From: Desulfofundulus kuznetsovii DSM 6115
GTDB taxonomy: Bacteria; Bacillota; Desulfotomaculia; Desulfotomaculales; Desulfovirgulaceae
Assembly (NCBI RefSeq): GCF_000214705.1
Contig: NC_015573.1
Span: 3,169,001-3,233,000 of the forward strand
Direction: 5' to 3'
Length of the DNA: 64,000 nt
Of this stretch, positions 7,771 through 15,551 are shown piece after piece. The notes beneath the pieces were generated by a model. The model was not told the origin of the DNA. It ran no database searches and saw only the letters and a list, made by a program, of their open reading frames with translations. The translations under genes were made by a program, and so were the position numbers. Position 1 is the first letter of the stretch, and every line of letters starts with the position of its first letter.

Positions 7771-8340
7771 ATGGTCAGGGGGGAGAAGGCTTTGGAAGAA
7801 GTACTTAATGTGGGAGCTAAAGACTTAGAAAGTAACGCATTGGAAAAAGATAACAGGGAGCTGGAAGCTTTCAGCAAGGGAGCTTTGTTAAAATCGCTTG
7901 CTACTATGAATCTGGCTTACGTAGCTCCCTACCTGTCCCTGGCGCGGGTGGCGGGTAAAGAAGCAGGCGCGGGGGCAGTGGTGACCATTCGGGTTCGGGA
8001 TGTAAATATTCTGGCCACAGGTAGTTACACGGTTGTCCGCATGTGCACTTTAACGGATATAGATGCTTCCAGCTCCAAAAAGAGCATCGAAAATGTGTTG
8101 TACACTTTCCGGAACCTCTCCAGCCAGGTTTTTGAGCCCTTTGTCTACATAGGGAGAACAGGTGACGGTCAGGAGGTGTTTGCTTACTCGAACGACAACG
8201 AGTTTTTGGTGGCGAGGATGGGCGGCGACGACGAGACCGTGCTGCAGGAAGTGAAGAAAATGGCCACTGAGAAGGAAATGCGTTCGCTGGCCAGGTTTGT
8301 GGATTTAATAGAGCAGGAGATAAAGGCGGCTGCCATTTAA
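7771..8340 (+). CDS. Hypothetical protein preceding the peptide cluster
   Basis: A 189-residue soluble protein that I do not recognise. It has no signal peptide or membrane segment. The central part alternates strands and helices (VTIRVRDVNILATGSYTVVR, then VFEPFVYIGRTGDGQEVFAY), and the C-terminal 35 residues are a charged helix. The ATG at 7771 has a weak ribosome site. A TTG at 7792 preceded by GGGGGGAG is an alternative start. It lies 180 bases upstream of the small peptide gene, in the same direction, and might belong to the same functional unit, but that is only positional. Confidence 0.6.
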   Translation: MVRGEKALEEVLNVGAKDLESNALEKDNRELEAFSKGALLKSLATMNLAYVAPYLSLARVAGKEAGAGAVVTIRVRDVNILATGSYTVVRMCTLTDIDASSSKKSIENVLYTFRNLSSQVFEPFVYIGRTGDGQEVFAYSNDNEFLVARMGGDDETVLQEVKKMATEKEMRSLARFVDLIEQEIKAAAI

Positions 8341-8370
8341 TAAAGAGTGGCAGCGGAGGTAAACGAGAGT

Positions 8371-8487
8371 AAGGTGGTCTCCACCCCGGTCAACCCACCC
8401 TTAAACGGTTCGACAAGGGGAAAACCCACCCTACCCTCGGCGATTATTATACACCAGGGGAGAGTGATTTTCAATGGAGACCACCTT
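8371..8487 (+). promoter_or_regulatory. Long-range inverted repeat in the peptide leader
   Basis: AAGGTGGTCTCCA at 8371-8383 is exactly complementary to TGGAGACCACCTT at 8475-8487, so an RNA could form a 13-bp stem closing a 91-base loop just ahead of the peptide gene at 8522. The left arm also contains a local hairpin, GGTGG-TCT-CCACC, so two structures compete. This suggests a leader that controls expression. No known riboswitch or T-box signature was recognised. Confidence 0.5.
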
Positions 8488-8521
8488 CTTCTAAATTCAA
8501 AAAGGAAGGAGGTGGGTACCG

Positions 8522-8743
8522 GTGAGGGAATTCGAACTCGACCGCCCGGTCGATGCTGTTGCGGTGATGGCTGGTAATTCGTCGAACACTGGAGCAAGGC
8601 CGATGGCAATCTATGCACCACTGGTTGTTAACGTGGTTGCCGTGTATGAGTACCTTGCTCTTGGCTATGGCGCTGTTGCTGCTGTTGCTGCTGCAGTATG
8701 GAATGGAGTTTCGCTTTGGACTGCAAAATATATTTATAGTTAG
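8522..8743 (+). CDS. Candidate RiPP precursor peptide, Cys-free and Ala/Val/Tyr-rich
   Basis: A 73-residue peptide starting at GTG 8522, with a strong GGAGGTG site 8-9 bases upstream. The N-terminal half (MREFELDRPVDAVAVMAG, then NSSNTGARP) looks like a charged and polar leader. The rest is hydrophobic and rich in Ala, Val and Tyr (VVNVVAVYEYLALGYG, then AVAAVAAAVWNGVSLW and TAKYIYS). There is no Cys, which argues against lanthionine or sactipeptide chemistry. A hairpin follows the gene, then a membrane protein, a radical SAM enzyme and an ABC exporter, as expected for a modified and exported peptide. It could instead be a small membrane protein. Known families were not recognised with certainty. 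Confidence 0.6.
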   Translation: MREFELDRPVDAVAVMAGNSSNTGARPMAIYAPLVVNVVAVYEYLALGYGAVAAVAAAVWNGVSLWTAKYIYS

Positions 8744-8780
8744 TCTGAATAGAACGTATTTACCTATAATTGTGTTTATG

Positions 8781-8812
8781 AGGAGTTGGGAGTGAAACCA
8801 CTTCCAACTCCT
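8781..8812 (+). terminator. Intercistronic hairpin after the peptide gene
   Basis: AGGAGTTGG and AGTG pair with CACT and CCAACTCCT, with one internal mismatch and an AAAC loop, giving about 14 bp. Only a weak U-rich tail (ATATTTTATCT) follows. It may act as a partial terminator or RNA stabiliser, giving much more peptide than downstream enzyme, as is common in bacteriocin operons. Confidence 0.6.
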
Positions 8813-8849
8813 AGACATATTTTATCTCTACTTGGGAGAGGTGACGTAT

Positions 8850-9386
8850 TTGGTCAATATTAAATGGTTTACTCCAGCTCCGCGTGACATTTTGATAAGA
8901 ATTTCTACATATATTGTTGGGCCTGTTATCGTACTGATACCAACCTTTATAGCTGGAGCGAATAATGGAGATTGGGTTTCCACCATGGCGGGTGTTGGTG
9001 GTGTATTATTGGCTATTTATGTTATCGCTTACTTGTTTTCTTCGGTTAGTGCTTACGGTATTGATGCCGATCAGTTAATTATTAGAAAGCCAGTTGGTGC
9101 AATTTCCATCCCTTACAGCCAGATTATCTCTATCAAATCAATAGAGAAGTTGAATGCAGGATTTAAAGTCTTTGCCAACGCGGGACTATTTGGATATTTT
9201 GGGTTGTTTTTCAGTGAGGATGATAATAAAACGGTTGGAGTATACGCTACCCGTTTAAAACAGTTGGTGCGTATTCAAATCGCCAATAGCAAGACATACT
9301 ACCTTTCCCCTGCTGAGCCGGAGAAGTTTGTCGAAGCGGTGAAGCAGCATTTAAACCAGAATCATCAAGGGGGAGAAAAATCATGA
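8850..9386 (+). CDS. Membrane protein with bacterial PH-like domain
   Basis: About 178 residues from a TTG at 8850, with GAGAGGTGA upstream. A GTG at 8841 is possible. Two membrane segments (about 15-40 and 50-75) precede a cytoplasmic or surface PH-like domain (SAYGIDADQLIIRKPVGA, then YSQIISIKSIE), which includes FGYFGLF and ends with LSPAEPEKFVEAVKQHL, as in the bPH_5-type families. It overlaps the radical SAM gene by 4 bases, so the two are translationally coupled. A second protein of the same kind follows that enzyme. The role is not known; immunity or a scaffold for peptide modification at the membrane are possibilities. Confidence 0.7.
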   Translation: MVNIKWFTPAPRDILIRISTYIVGPVIVLIPTFIAGANNGDWVSTMAGVGGVLLAIYVIAYLFSSVSAYGIDADQLIIRKPVGAISIPYSQIISIKSIEKLNAGFKVFANAGLFGYFGLFFSEDDNKTVGVYATRLKQLVRIQIANSKTYYLSPAEPEKFVEAVKQHLNQNHQGGEKS

Positions 9387-10369
9387 TTCCGCAGGTTTTG
9401 GCTTTTATTACCACGTACAGGTGCAACTTTTCCTGTGATCATTGCTCCGTCGCTGCCGGACCGGAGCGCCGGGAAGTGCTGGCGGCAGGTGTTATGCAGC
9501 GGGTCATAGAACAGGCTTATGCCCTGCCGTCCATCCGGGTGATCGTTTTTACCGGTGGCGAACCTACACTTTACCCGGAACTCATACAAGAAGGGATTAA
9601 GCTGGCGCATGAAAAAGGTTTCGTTACCCGGTTGGTGACCAACGCCTGGTGGGCCCAAACGGCGGAGAAAGCATATCGTTTTCTGCAGGATTATCGAGCA
9701 GCGGGTCTTGACGAACTCAATATCAGTTACGACGACTTTCATGCAAAGTATCTTGAGTCGTTCGGCGGTGAGCGGAATCTGCTCAACGCCATAAGGGCGG
9801 CAACTGAACTGGGCATGACCACGCTGGTGGGCTCGGTACTGTACCATGGGGCCAGGATAAGATCCGGTTACTTACGCAGGATCTTCAAAGATGCCGGCAT
9901 CCAGCAAGAAATCAAGTTCCTGGAGGATTTCGTGTTTCCTTTAGGCCGCGCCCGGCGGAAACTGCCTTTACACTTTTTCCCTTCCGACATGGAAAAAAGA
10001 GAGCAAGGGGCCTGCCAGGAGGCCGGGCATACTTTAACAATTTTGCCGGATGGAAAAATATTGTTTTGTTGCGGGCACATCATAAACAGTAAGGCGCAGG
10101 CCATTCTGACGGTAGATAGTATGGCTTCCGGGGTTTCCCTGCCCGAAATTGTCGGGCGGATGCAGCGTAACGTATTTTACTGGTGGCTGCACCTCGAAGG
10201 ACCGGAAGCGGTACTGGCCGAACTGGGGGTGGAAAAAAAATTTTACCGGAGGTGTGAAGCCTGCTTTTACCTGGGTACGGCCTGCCGGGAAAAGTTGCTC
10301 ACTCTGGCGGCGAGGAAAGAGGAAATTTTCGCGCGGTGGGAGGCGAGAAAAATTGGCCTACCAGCTTAG
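9383..10369 (+). CDS. Radical SAM enzyme with C-terminal auxiliary-cluster cysteines
   Basis: A 328-residue protein. The radical SAM motif C14-x3-C18-x2-C21 (TTYRCNFSCDHCSV) binds the [4Fe-4S] cluster that cleaves S-adenosylmethionine. GGEP at 58-61 is the SAM-binding motif. Further cysteines at 211, 229-230, 291, 294 and 301 (the last three as CEACFYLGTAC) resemble a SPASM or twitch domain that holds an extra cluster in peptide-modifying enzymes. It lies in one coupled operon with two PH-like membrane proteins, downstream of a small Cys-free peptide gene and upstream of an ABC exporter. Likely role: modification of that peptide, for example epimerisation or a carbon-carbon crosslink. The exact chemistry cannot be read from sequence. 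Confidence 0.85.
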   Translation: MIPQVLAFITTYRCNFSCDHCSVAAGPERREVLAAGVMQRVIEQAYALPSIRVIVFTGGEPTLYPELIQEGIKLAHEKGFVTRLVTNAWWAQTAEKAYRFLQDYRAAGLDELNISYDDFHAKYLESFGGERNLLNAIRAATELGMTTLVGSVLYHGARIRSGYLRRIFKDAGIQQEIKFLEDFVFPLGRARRKLPLHFFPSDMEKREQGACQEAGHTLTILPDGKILFCCGHIINSKAQAILTVDSMASGVSLPEIVGRMQRNVFYWWLHLEGPEAVLAELGVEKKFYRRCEACFYLGTACREKLLTLAARKEEIFARWEARKIGLPA

Positions 10370-10925
10370 CTTTTGGGAAGTACTTAAGGCCTTTTTCGTC
10401 CCCGTGGACCCTCTTTTCTATATTTTATATCTTGCGGTTTTCGGCTTTCCTTTGCTTTTTATGCTGTGGCGGGTGTGGAAATTACGAAAAAAAGGGATCT
10501 CACCCAACCTCCGTCCTGTACTGATGGTAGAAGTGTTTATTGTAACCTCAGGGCTGGCGGTATTCCTGATCATGGCCCTGCTTTACACCGGTTCGGGCTG
10601 GCGACTGGAAGACGGAAAGTTGCAGATTAAAGGTAATCCTGGATCTCCGGAGATCGTAGAGCTGGACAAAACCCGCATTGCCCTGGTAGAAAGCACAGGA
10701 TCGTGGCAGGCGACTCTGCGCACGGGAGGGATTGGCCTTCCAGGTTTTTCTGCCGGCCGTTTCAGATTTGAAAATGGCAAAAAAGCGCTGTATTTCCGGC
10801 ATCTCGGATCGTCCCATGAGGTAGTGCTGGAGTTCGACGGTCGCTACTATGTGCTTTTGTATCCTGGTGTAGAAGATCTCTACCGGGAACTTATAGCCAG
10901 GGGCGCACAACCAGCAAAACTGTGA
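10353..10925 (+). CDS. Second membrane protein with PH-like domain
   Basis: About 190 residues from a TTG at 10353, with GGAGG 9 bases upstream; it overlaps the radical SAM gene by 17 bases. Two hydrophobic segments (YILYLAVFGFPLLFML and EVFIVTSGLAVFLIMALLY) lead into a domain (LEDGKLQIKG, FSAGRFRFENGKKALYF, VVLEFDGRYYVLLYPGVEDL) that parallels the end of the protein at 8850-9386. Both look like distant bPH_5-type paralogues placed on either side of the modifying enzyme. Their duplication suggests a structural or immunity role at the membrane. Function is not established. Confidence 0.7.
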   Translation: MAYQLSFWEVLKAFFVPVDPLFYILYLAVFGFPLLFMLWRVWKLRKKGISPNLRPVLMVEVFIVTSGLAVFLIMALLYTGSGWRLEDGKLQIKGNPGSPEIVELDKTRIALVESTGSWQATLRTGGIGLPGFSAGRFRFENGKKALYFRHLGSSHEVVLEFDGRYYVLLYPGVEDLYRELIARGAQPAKL

Positions 10926-10964
10926 CTTATTGTTCACTATTTATATGGTGAGGTTTTAAAACTT

Positions 10965-12791
10965 ATGTGGAAGGATCTAGTAGCTTTGTGGAATCTGGCG
11001 AAAATCTACCTGAAGGGCAAGACGGGCGCAATTCTTCTCGGTCTTTTTACCAGTATCATCTTTTCCCTTACCGGCCTTGCCACCCCTTACTTAACCAGGT
11101 TTCTGATCGATGTTGTTTTTCATGCCAGCCGCGGGGATTTGCTCTTGCCGCTTTTGATCATCTGCGGGGTTATACTCATCATTCTGTTCTTCACAGGGAT
11201 TATTTCGGACTACGTTCTGGTCAGGACTTTTGAGCGAGTTAAGTTGTTAATGCGGCACGACCTTTTCAGGCGATTGCTAAAAGCGCCTGTGGATTTCCTG
11301 CTGATGCAGCGCAGCGGGGAGCTGAATTATCGTATCTTCGGGGATACGGAGACCATTCAAAGTTTCTTTAACCGGTTACTCATTGGACTACCTATTGATT
11401 TGCTCTTTATCGTTATCATTTCCTCTATAATGGTCGGCTGGAATTTGCGGATGGCGCTTTTCGTGTTCGCCGTGTTATGTTTGCAGGTACTGGTGATTAT
11501 TGGGTTTCAGAAACCATTGTTAAAATACGCCCTTCTTCAGAAAGGCAAAGCACAATTTTTATCCGGTTTCGTGGTCGAGAGGTTTAGAAATATTCAGCTC
11601 ACCAGGACGTTAAATGCCGGGGCGATGGAGACAGATAGCTTTAAGTCCGGTCTGGAAGAACTGATGGGTATAAACGTGAAAGCTTATATGCTTGGCAAGT
11701 TTTCTGAGTTATCCGTGGTGCTGGTTAACAACATCTGGTCCTTCGGCATTTTATGGTACGGGGGGCGGTTGGTATTAGCAGGGCAAATCACTCTGGGGAC
11801 GCTTATGGCATTTTTGCTCACCGCAGGGATGCTATATCCCCGTATTGCCTCTGTTGTTGGTAGCGTCCTTTCTTTCCAGGATGTGCGTGCCAGTCTATAC
11901 CGGTTTCTGGAGTACCATCGAGTAATGCCGGCGGTACACGAGCCTCCGGAAGCGGTCGAACTACTCTTGGAGGAAGGCAAGGTAATTTTCGAGAACGTCT
12001 GGTTCGGGTATAAGCCGGAAGAGCCGGTTTTAAAGGGATTAAGTGCTACCTTTGAGCCGCGAAAAATCACCGCGGTGGTCGGGAGAAGTGGAGTCGGTAA
12101 GAGTACGCTGGCGCGATTGCTGGTAAGGCTTTACGATCCCTGGGAAGGAAGAATTCTAATTGATAATGTCGATATCAGACAGGTCACAATAGAATCCTTG
12201 CGGAACAATATCAGGTACGTTATCCAGGGAGAGTTCCTTTTTAGCGGTAGTATCTGGGATAACATCTGCTATGGGGTGGGTTCCTGTAGTGAGGAGCAGG
12301 TTTTCGCCGCCGCCGGGAAGGCCGGAGCTGATGAGTTCATTATGCAGCTGCCCGAAGGATTCCACACCCGGATCGGGGAAGGAGGGTTCCAACTATCCAG
12401 CGGCGAGGCCCAGCGGATTGCTCTCGCCCGGTTATTTTTGGCCAATCCCAGAATAGTTGTTCTGGATGAGCCCACCTCCTTCCTGGACCCGGAAACGGAG
12501 AGCGCCATACATCAGGCGATCATGGATCTTAAGGAAACCGCCACCGTTATTGTGATTGCACACCGGCCGTCCACCGTCAAGATAGCCGATCACATAATCG
12601 TGTTGGATAACGGCGTGGTTGCCGAACAAGGAACGCATGCCGAATTACTTGGTAAAAAAGGGTTATATGCGGCCATTTACACTGAACTGTGCCGGCGGGA
12701 ACCCGGTTTGCCGGTAAAGAAAGAAGTATGCACTCCGGCACCGGCTGGAGTGTCCTCAAATGTGATTTCGCACGGGGAGGGTGTATCTTGA
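10965..12791 (+). CDS. ABC exporter, fused membrane and ATPase domains
   Basis: A 608-residue half-transporter of the ABCB/MsbA type. Six membrane segments span about 1-310, followed by the ATPase domain. That domain has Walker A (VVGRSGVGKSTLARLL, about 370-385), a signature LSSGEAQRIALARL in which Ser-Gly-Glu replaces the usual SGGQ, Walker B (IVVLDEPTSFLD), and a His in VIVIAHRPSTV. There is no N-terminal C39 peptidase, so if it exports the upstream peptide the leader must be removed by another enzyme or retained. It follows the second PH-like gene by 39 bases and is likely in the same transcript. It would work as a homodimer. Confidence 0.85.
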   Translation: MWKDLVALWNLAKIYLKGKTGAILLGLFTSIIFSLTGLATPYLTRFLIDVVFHASRGDLLLPLLIICGVILIILFFTGIISDYVLVRTFERVKLLMRHDLFRRLLKAPVDFLLMQRSGELNYRIFGDTETIQSFFNRLLIGLPIDLLFIVIISSIMVGWNLRMALFVFAVLCLQVLVIIGFQKPLLKYALLQKGKAQFLSGFVVERFRNIQLTRTLNAGAMETDSFKSGLEELMGINVKAYMLGKFSELSVVLVNNIWSFGILWYGGRLVLAGQITLGTLMAFLLTAGMLYPRIASVVGSVLSFQDVRASLYRFLEYHRVMPAVHEPPEAVELLLEEGKVIFENVWFGYKPEEPVLKGLSATFEPRKITAVVGRSGVGKSTLARLLVRLYDPWEGRILIDNVDIRQVTIESLRNNIRYVIQGEFLFSGSIWDNICYGVGSCSEEQVFAAAGKAGADEFIMQLPEGFHTRIGEGGFQLSSGEAQRIALARLFLANPRIVVLDEPTSFLDPETESAIHQAIMDLKETATVIVIAHRPSTVKIADHIIVLDNGVVAEQGTHAELLGKKGLYAAIYTELCRREPGLPVKKEVCTPAPAGVSSNVISHGEGVS

Positions 12792-12916
12792 ACAGCGAGA
12801 TAGGGTATATTCCCTGGTTTCACGAAGGTCTTTTACAATAAGAAAATTTTGGAGGAATGTAAAAAAGTCTGGCGAATGTACTAACCGAGTAAATTTTTAC
12901 CGGGAGGTTTACATGA

Positions 12917-13615
12917 ATGAGTGAAAATGGTCAAATACACTACGGGAGGCTTAAAGTGTTGACAAGTCCCGGGAAAGCTTTTGAAGCAATTGTTGAGCAA
13001 CCAGCCTTTCTCAAATCATCCCTGCTTATCAGCGGAGTAAATTTTCTTCTGGCACTGGTTCTGGTACCCAAAATTCAGGCTAATGTTTTGTGGATGATCG
13101 AACAGGGGACAATCCCCATACCACCCGATCAAGTAGAGATGATGCGAGCGGTGGTGCCGAAAGTAACCGCTGCAGGAAGTCTGATCTCTGCCCTGGTGAT
13201 TCCCTGGGGCGTCTGGCTGGTGGTCGCCGCTTTGCTGAAACTGTTCTCTGCGTTTAGTGCTAAAAGTACCCCCTTCAGAGTTCTTTTTGCCGTAGCCGTT
13301 TACGGCTACATCCCTATACTGATCGGTACAATAACAGCAACTCTCATTGCCCTTGTCGTACCGGCGGAAAACCTGCAGCAGGTAAGCCTCAGCCTGGCCT
13401 CCTTCTTGCCCCATCAAAAAAGCTTTATTTACTCTTTCCTCACCCAGTGCAGCCCCTTTACCTGGTGGAGCCTGATCCTCTGGGGAACAGGCGGTGCGGC
13501 AGCGATGCAGATCCGGCCGGGTGGCACGGTCGCCTACCTCTTCGGGTGCTGGCTGTTGTTTGCCCTGCTCTCATCTGCCCTGGCTTTCTGGAAAGCCCCG
13601 ACCGGCATCGGCTAG
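12917..13615 (+). CDS. Yip1-family membrane protein
   Basis: A 232-residue protein with about five membrane segments and the Yip1-type start (LKVLTSPGKAFEAIVEQPAF) in which a short amphipathic region leads into the first helix. The ATG at 12917 follows GGGAGG. It sits 126 bases after the exporter and 15 bases before the MacA-like gene, so it probably belongs to the efflux set. In Gram-positive bacteria such Yip1-like proteins are often found next to bacteriocin or efflux ABC systems. A role in self-protection is plausible but unproven. Confidence 0.75.
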   Translation: MSENGQIHYGRLKVLTSPGKAFEAIVEQPAFLKSSLLISGVNFLLALVLVPKIQANVLWMIEQGTIPIPPDQVEMMRAVVPKVTAAGSLISALVIPWGVWLVVAALLKLFSAFSAKSTPFRVLFAVAVYGYIPILIGTITATLIALVVPAENLQQVSLSLASFLPHQKSFIYSFLTQCSPFTWWSLILWGTGGAAAMQIRPGGTVAYLFGCWLLFALLSSALAFWKAPTGIG

Positions 13616-13630
13616 AGGAAGGAGAGAAGG

Positions 13631-14878
13631 TTGTTGCGCAGTATTAAACTCTCGCTGGCCATAGCCGGTGCCATTTTGTTGATTGCTGTGGTGGTGGCCA
13701 GTATTATTCGGGGTTCCAGCACTGCCGCGGTAGAGGTTAAAACCGCCCAGGCCGAAGAGAGGATATTTGAGGATAAGGTCCTGACCACAGGCAGGATTGA
13801 AGCCTTCCGCCGGGCGGAGGTGGTGGCTCCTTTTCCTGCCAGGCTTTTAAGCTTAAAGGTAAAAGATGGCGACTATGTTGCTGCCGGCCAGTTGCTGGGC
13901 GTGCTGGATACAGATGAGATGGAGAAACGGCTCGGGGAAACCCGGGCGGCCCTCGCCGTTGCCGAAGCAGAACTGGCCCAGGCACAAACCCCGGCTGCGC
14001 TTGAAGTGACCCAGGCTGAGGCTGCTCTCAAAGAAGCTGAAGCCCAGTTTCAGGACGCACGCCGGAAATTGGAACGCTATCGCTCCCTGTTCGAGCAGGG
14101 CGCCGTTCCAGAAGCCGATTTGGAGGCAGCCGAAACAGAATACGTCAAAGCCGAAGCAAACCGGCAATCAGCCGAGGCGCGTCTAACAGCGCTGCAAAAA
14201 AGCCATGACGAAAAGATTAGAGTGCTTCAGGCCCGGGTAGAACAGGCCCGGGTGGCTGTGGACAATGCCCGGCAGGAAGCGGCCAAAGGACGGCTTACCG
14301 CTCCCATAGGCGGGGTGGTTCTCACGACGGCCCGGGAAGGAACCTTCCTGCAACCCGGCACCATAATCTTAACCATCAGCGACAGGAATTCCCTTCAGGT
14401 GGTAGCCGAAGTAAGCGAGCAGGATGTCCGCGGCATAGCAGCCGGGCAGGAAGCGGAGATCCACTGGGCCGGGAGTCCGGGTAAAACCCTGCCGGCAAAA
14501 GTTTCCCGGGTTTCTCCTGCCGTAACCAGAAGTAACATTCATGAAACGGAAAACGTGGTGCGAGTATACCTGGATATGGAGCGAAACGACATTCTGCCCG
14601 GAGCTACGGTTGACGTGGTCATCCACCGCGTAAAGCCAAGAAAATCCCTCCTGATACCTAACGAAGCGCTGCTTGACGAAGGTAAGACAAAAACCGTTTT
14701 CGTAGTGGAAGGCAACCTCGCCCGTAAACGCACGGTGACGGTGGGCCGCTCCAACGAACTATACACCGAAATTCTGGACGGGCTAAAACCGGGGGCTGCG
14801 GTAGTTATTAACCCCAAAAACATTAAAGACGGCCAGCCGGTTCGTAAAATTCAGGCGGGGGCGAAGGCTAGTGATTAA
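13631..14878 (+). CDS. MacA/HlyD-type periplasmic adaptor-like efflux protein
   Basis: A 415-residue membrane-anchored protein from a TTG at 13631 preceded by GGAGAGAAGG. An N-terminal membrane segment (LSLAIAGAILLIAVVVASII) is followed by a biotinyl-lipoyl-like half (VVAPFPARLLSLKVKDGDYV), a long coiled coil (about 95-200, Ala/Glu-rich), the second lipoyl half (GRLTAPIGGVVLTTAREGTF) and a beta-barrel region. It overlaps the next gene by 8 bases. With the two following genes it forms a MacAB-type export or antimicrobial-resistance complex. In Gram-positive cells such sets often remove peptides from the membrane. Confidence 0.88.
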   Translation: MLRSIKLSLAIAGAILLIAVVVASIIRGSSTAAVEVKTAQAEERIFEDKVLTTGRIEAFRRAEVVAPFPARLLSLKVKDGDYVAAGQLLGVLDTDEMEKRLGETRAALAVAEAELAQAQTPAALEVTQAEAALKEAEAQFQDARRKLERYRSLFEQGAVPEADLEAAETEYVKAEANRQSAEARLTALQKSHDEKIRVLQARVEQARVAVDNARQEAAKGRLTAPIGGVVLTTAREGTFLQPGTIILTISDRNSLQVVAEVSEQDVRGIAAGQEAEIHWAGSPGKTLPAKVSRVSPAVTRSNIHETENVVRVYLDMERNDILPGATVDVVIHRVKPRKSLLIPNEALLDEGKTKTVFVVEGNLARKRTVTVGRSNELYTEILDGLKPGAAVVINPKNIKDGQPVRKIQAGAKASD

Positions 14879-15551
14879 GCTCACGGGAGTAAGCAAGGTA
14901 TACGGTAGAGGCCAGGCGGCGGTCCAGGCGTTAAAAGATGTAACTTTGGAAATCAAACGGAATGAATTCGTAGCAGTGATGGGCCCGTCGGGCTCAGGCA
15001 AGTCCACTTTTTTAAGTATACTGGGTTGCCTGGAACGACCCAATGGAGGCGAGTACTGCTTTGACGGACGGCAGGTAAGCTCCATGAGCGAAGACGAGCT
15101 GGCAGTTTTGCGCAACAGGCGGATCGGCTTTATCTTTCAGACCTTTAATCTACTCCCCCGCTTTAACATCCTGCGCAATGTGGAGCTGCCGCTGGCCTAC
15201 ACCGACGTGCCGCGCAAAGAACGGCGGGAGCGGGCGGCAGCACTGCTCACCAGGGTGGGACTCGCTCACCGCCTGCAACATAAGCCCCCGGAGCTTTCCG
15301 GCGGCGAGCAGCAGCGGGTGGCTATTGCCCGGGCACTGGTTACCAATCCCCCCCTCATTCTTGCCGACGAACCCACAGGCAATCTGGACAGCCGGACCAG
15401 CCACGAAATCATGGCCATCTTCCGGGAACTGCACAAGGAAGGCCGCACCATTATTATCGTCACTCACGAACCGGATATCGCCCGTTACGCCGGCCGCATC
15501 CTGCACTTCCTGGACGGAACGGTGGTCAGGGAGGAGGTAACGGTGCAATGA
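14871..15551 (+). CDS. MacB/LolD-type ABC ATPase
   Basis: A 226-residue ATPase starting with GTG inside the end of the previous gene. Walker A is [14 protein letters not shown], the Q-loop is in [11 protein letters not shown], the signature is [15 protein letters not shown], and Walker B is [12 protein letters not shown]. All are intact and typical of MacB, LolD and FtsE relatives. Its gene overlaps the permease gene by 4 bases. It powers the FtsX-like permease and adaptor on either side. Confidence 0.92.
   Translation: MIKLTGVSKVYGRGQAAVQALKDVTLEIKRNEFVAVMGPSGSGKSTFLSILGCLERPNGGEYCFDGRQVSSMSEDELAVLRNRRIGFIFQTFNLLPRFNILRNVELPLAYTDVPRKERRERAAALLTRVGLAHRLQHKPPELSGGEQQRVAIARALVTNPPLILADEPTGNLDSRTSHEIMAIFRELHKEGRTIIIVTHEPDIARYAGRILHFLDGTVVREEVTVQ

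Noticed and set aside
8347-8577. GTG-started frame of 76 codons in the leader of the peptide gene
   Set aside because: No good ribosome site, it overlaps the long inverted repeat, and its last part is out of frame with and overlaps the clear peptide gene. It could still be a leader peptide.
8522-8743. Splicease-type (XYG) modification of the peptide
   Set aside because: A GYG is present, but the peptide lacks a Nif11-type leader and no partner RRE protein is visible, so the idea stays open and is not called.
12789-12842. 17-codon frame (TTG start after GGGGAGGGTG) following the exporter
   Set aside because: A good ribosome site but too short and no recognisable features; not enough to call a gene.
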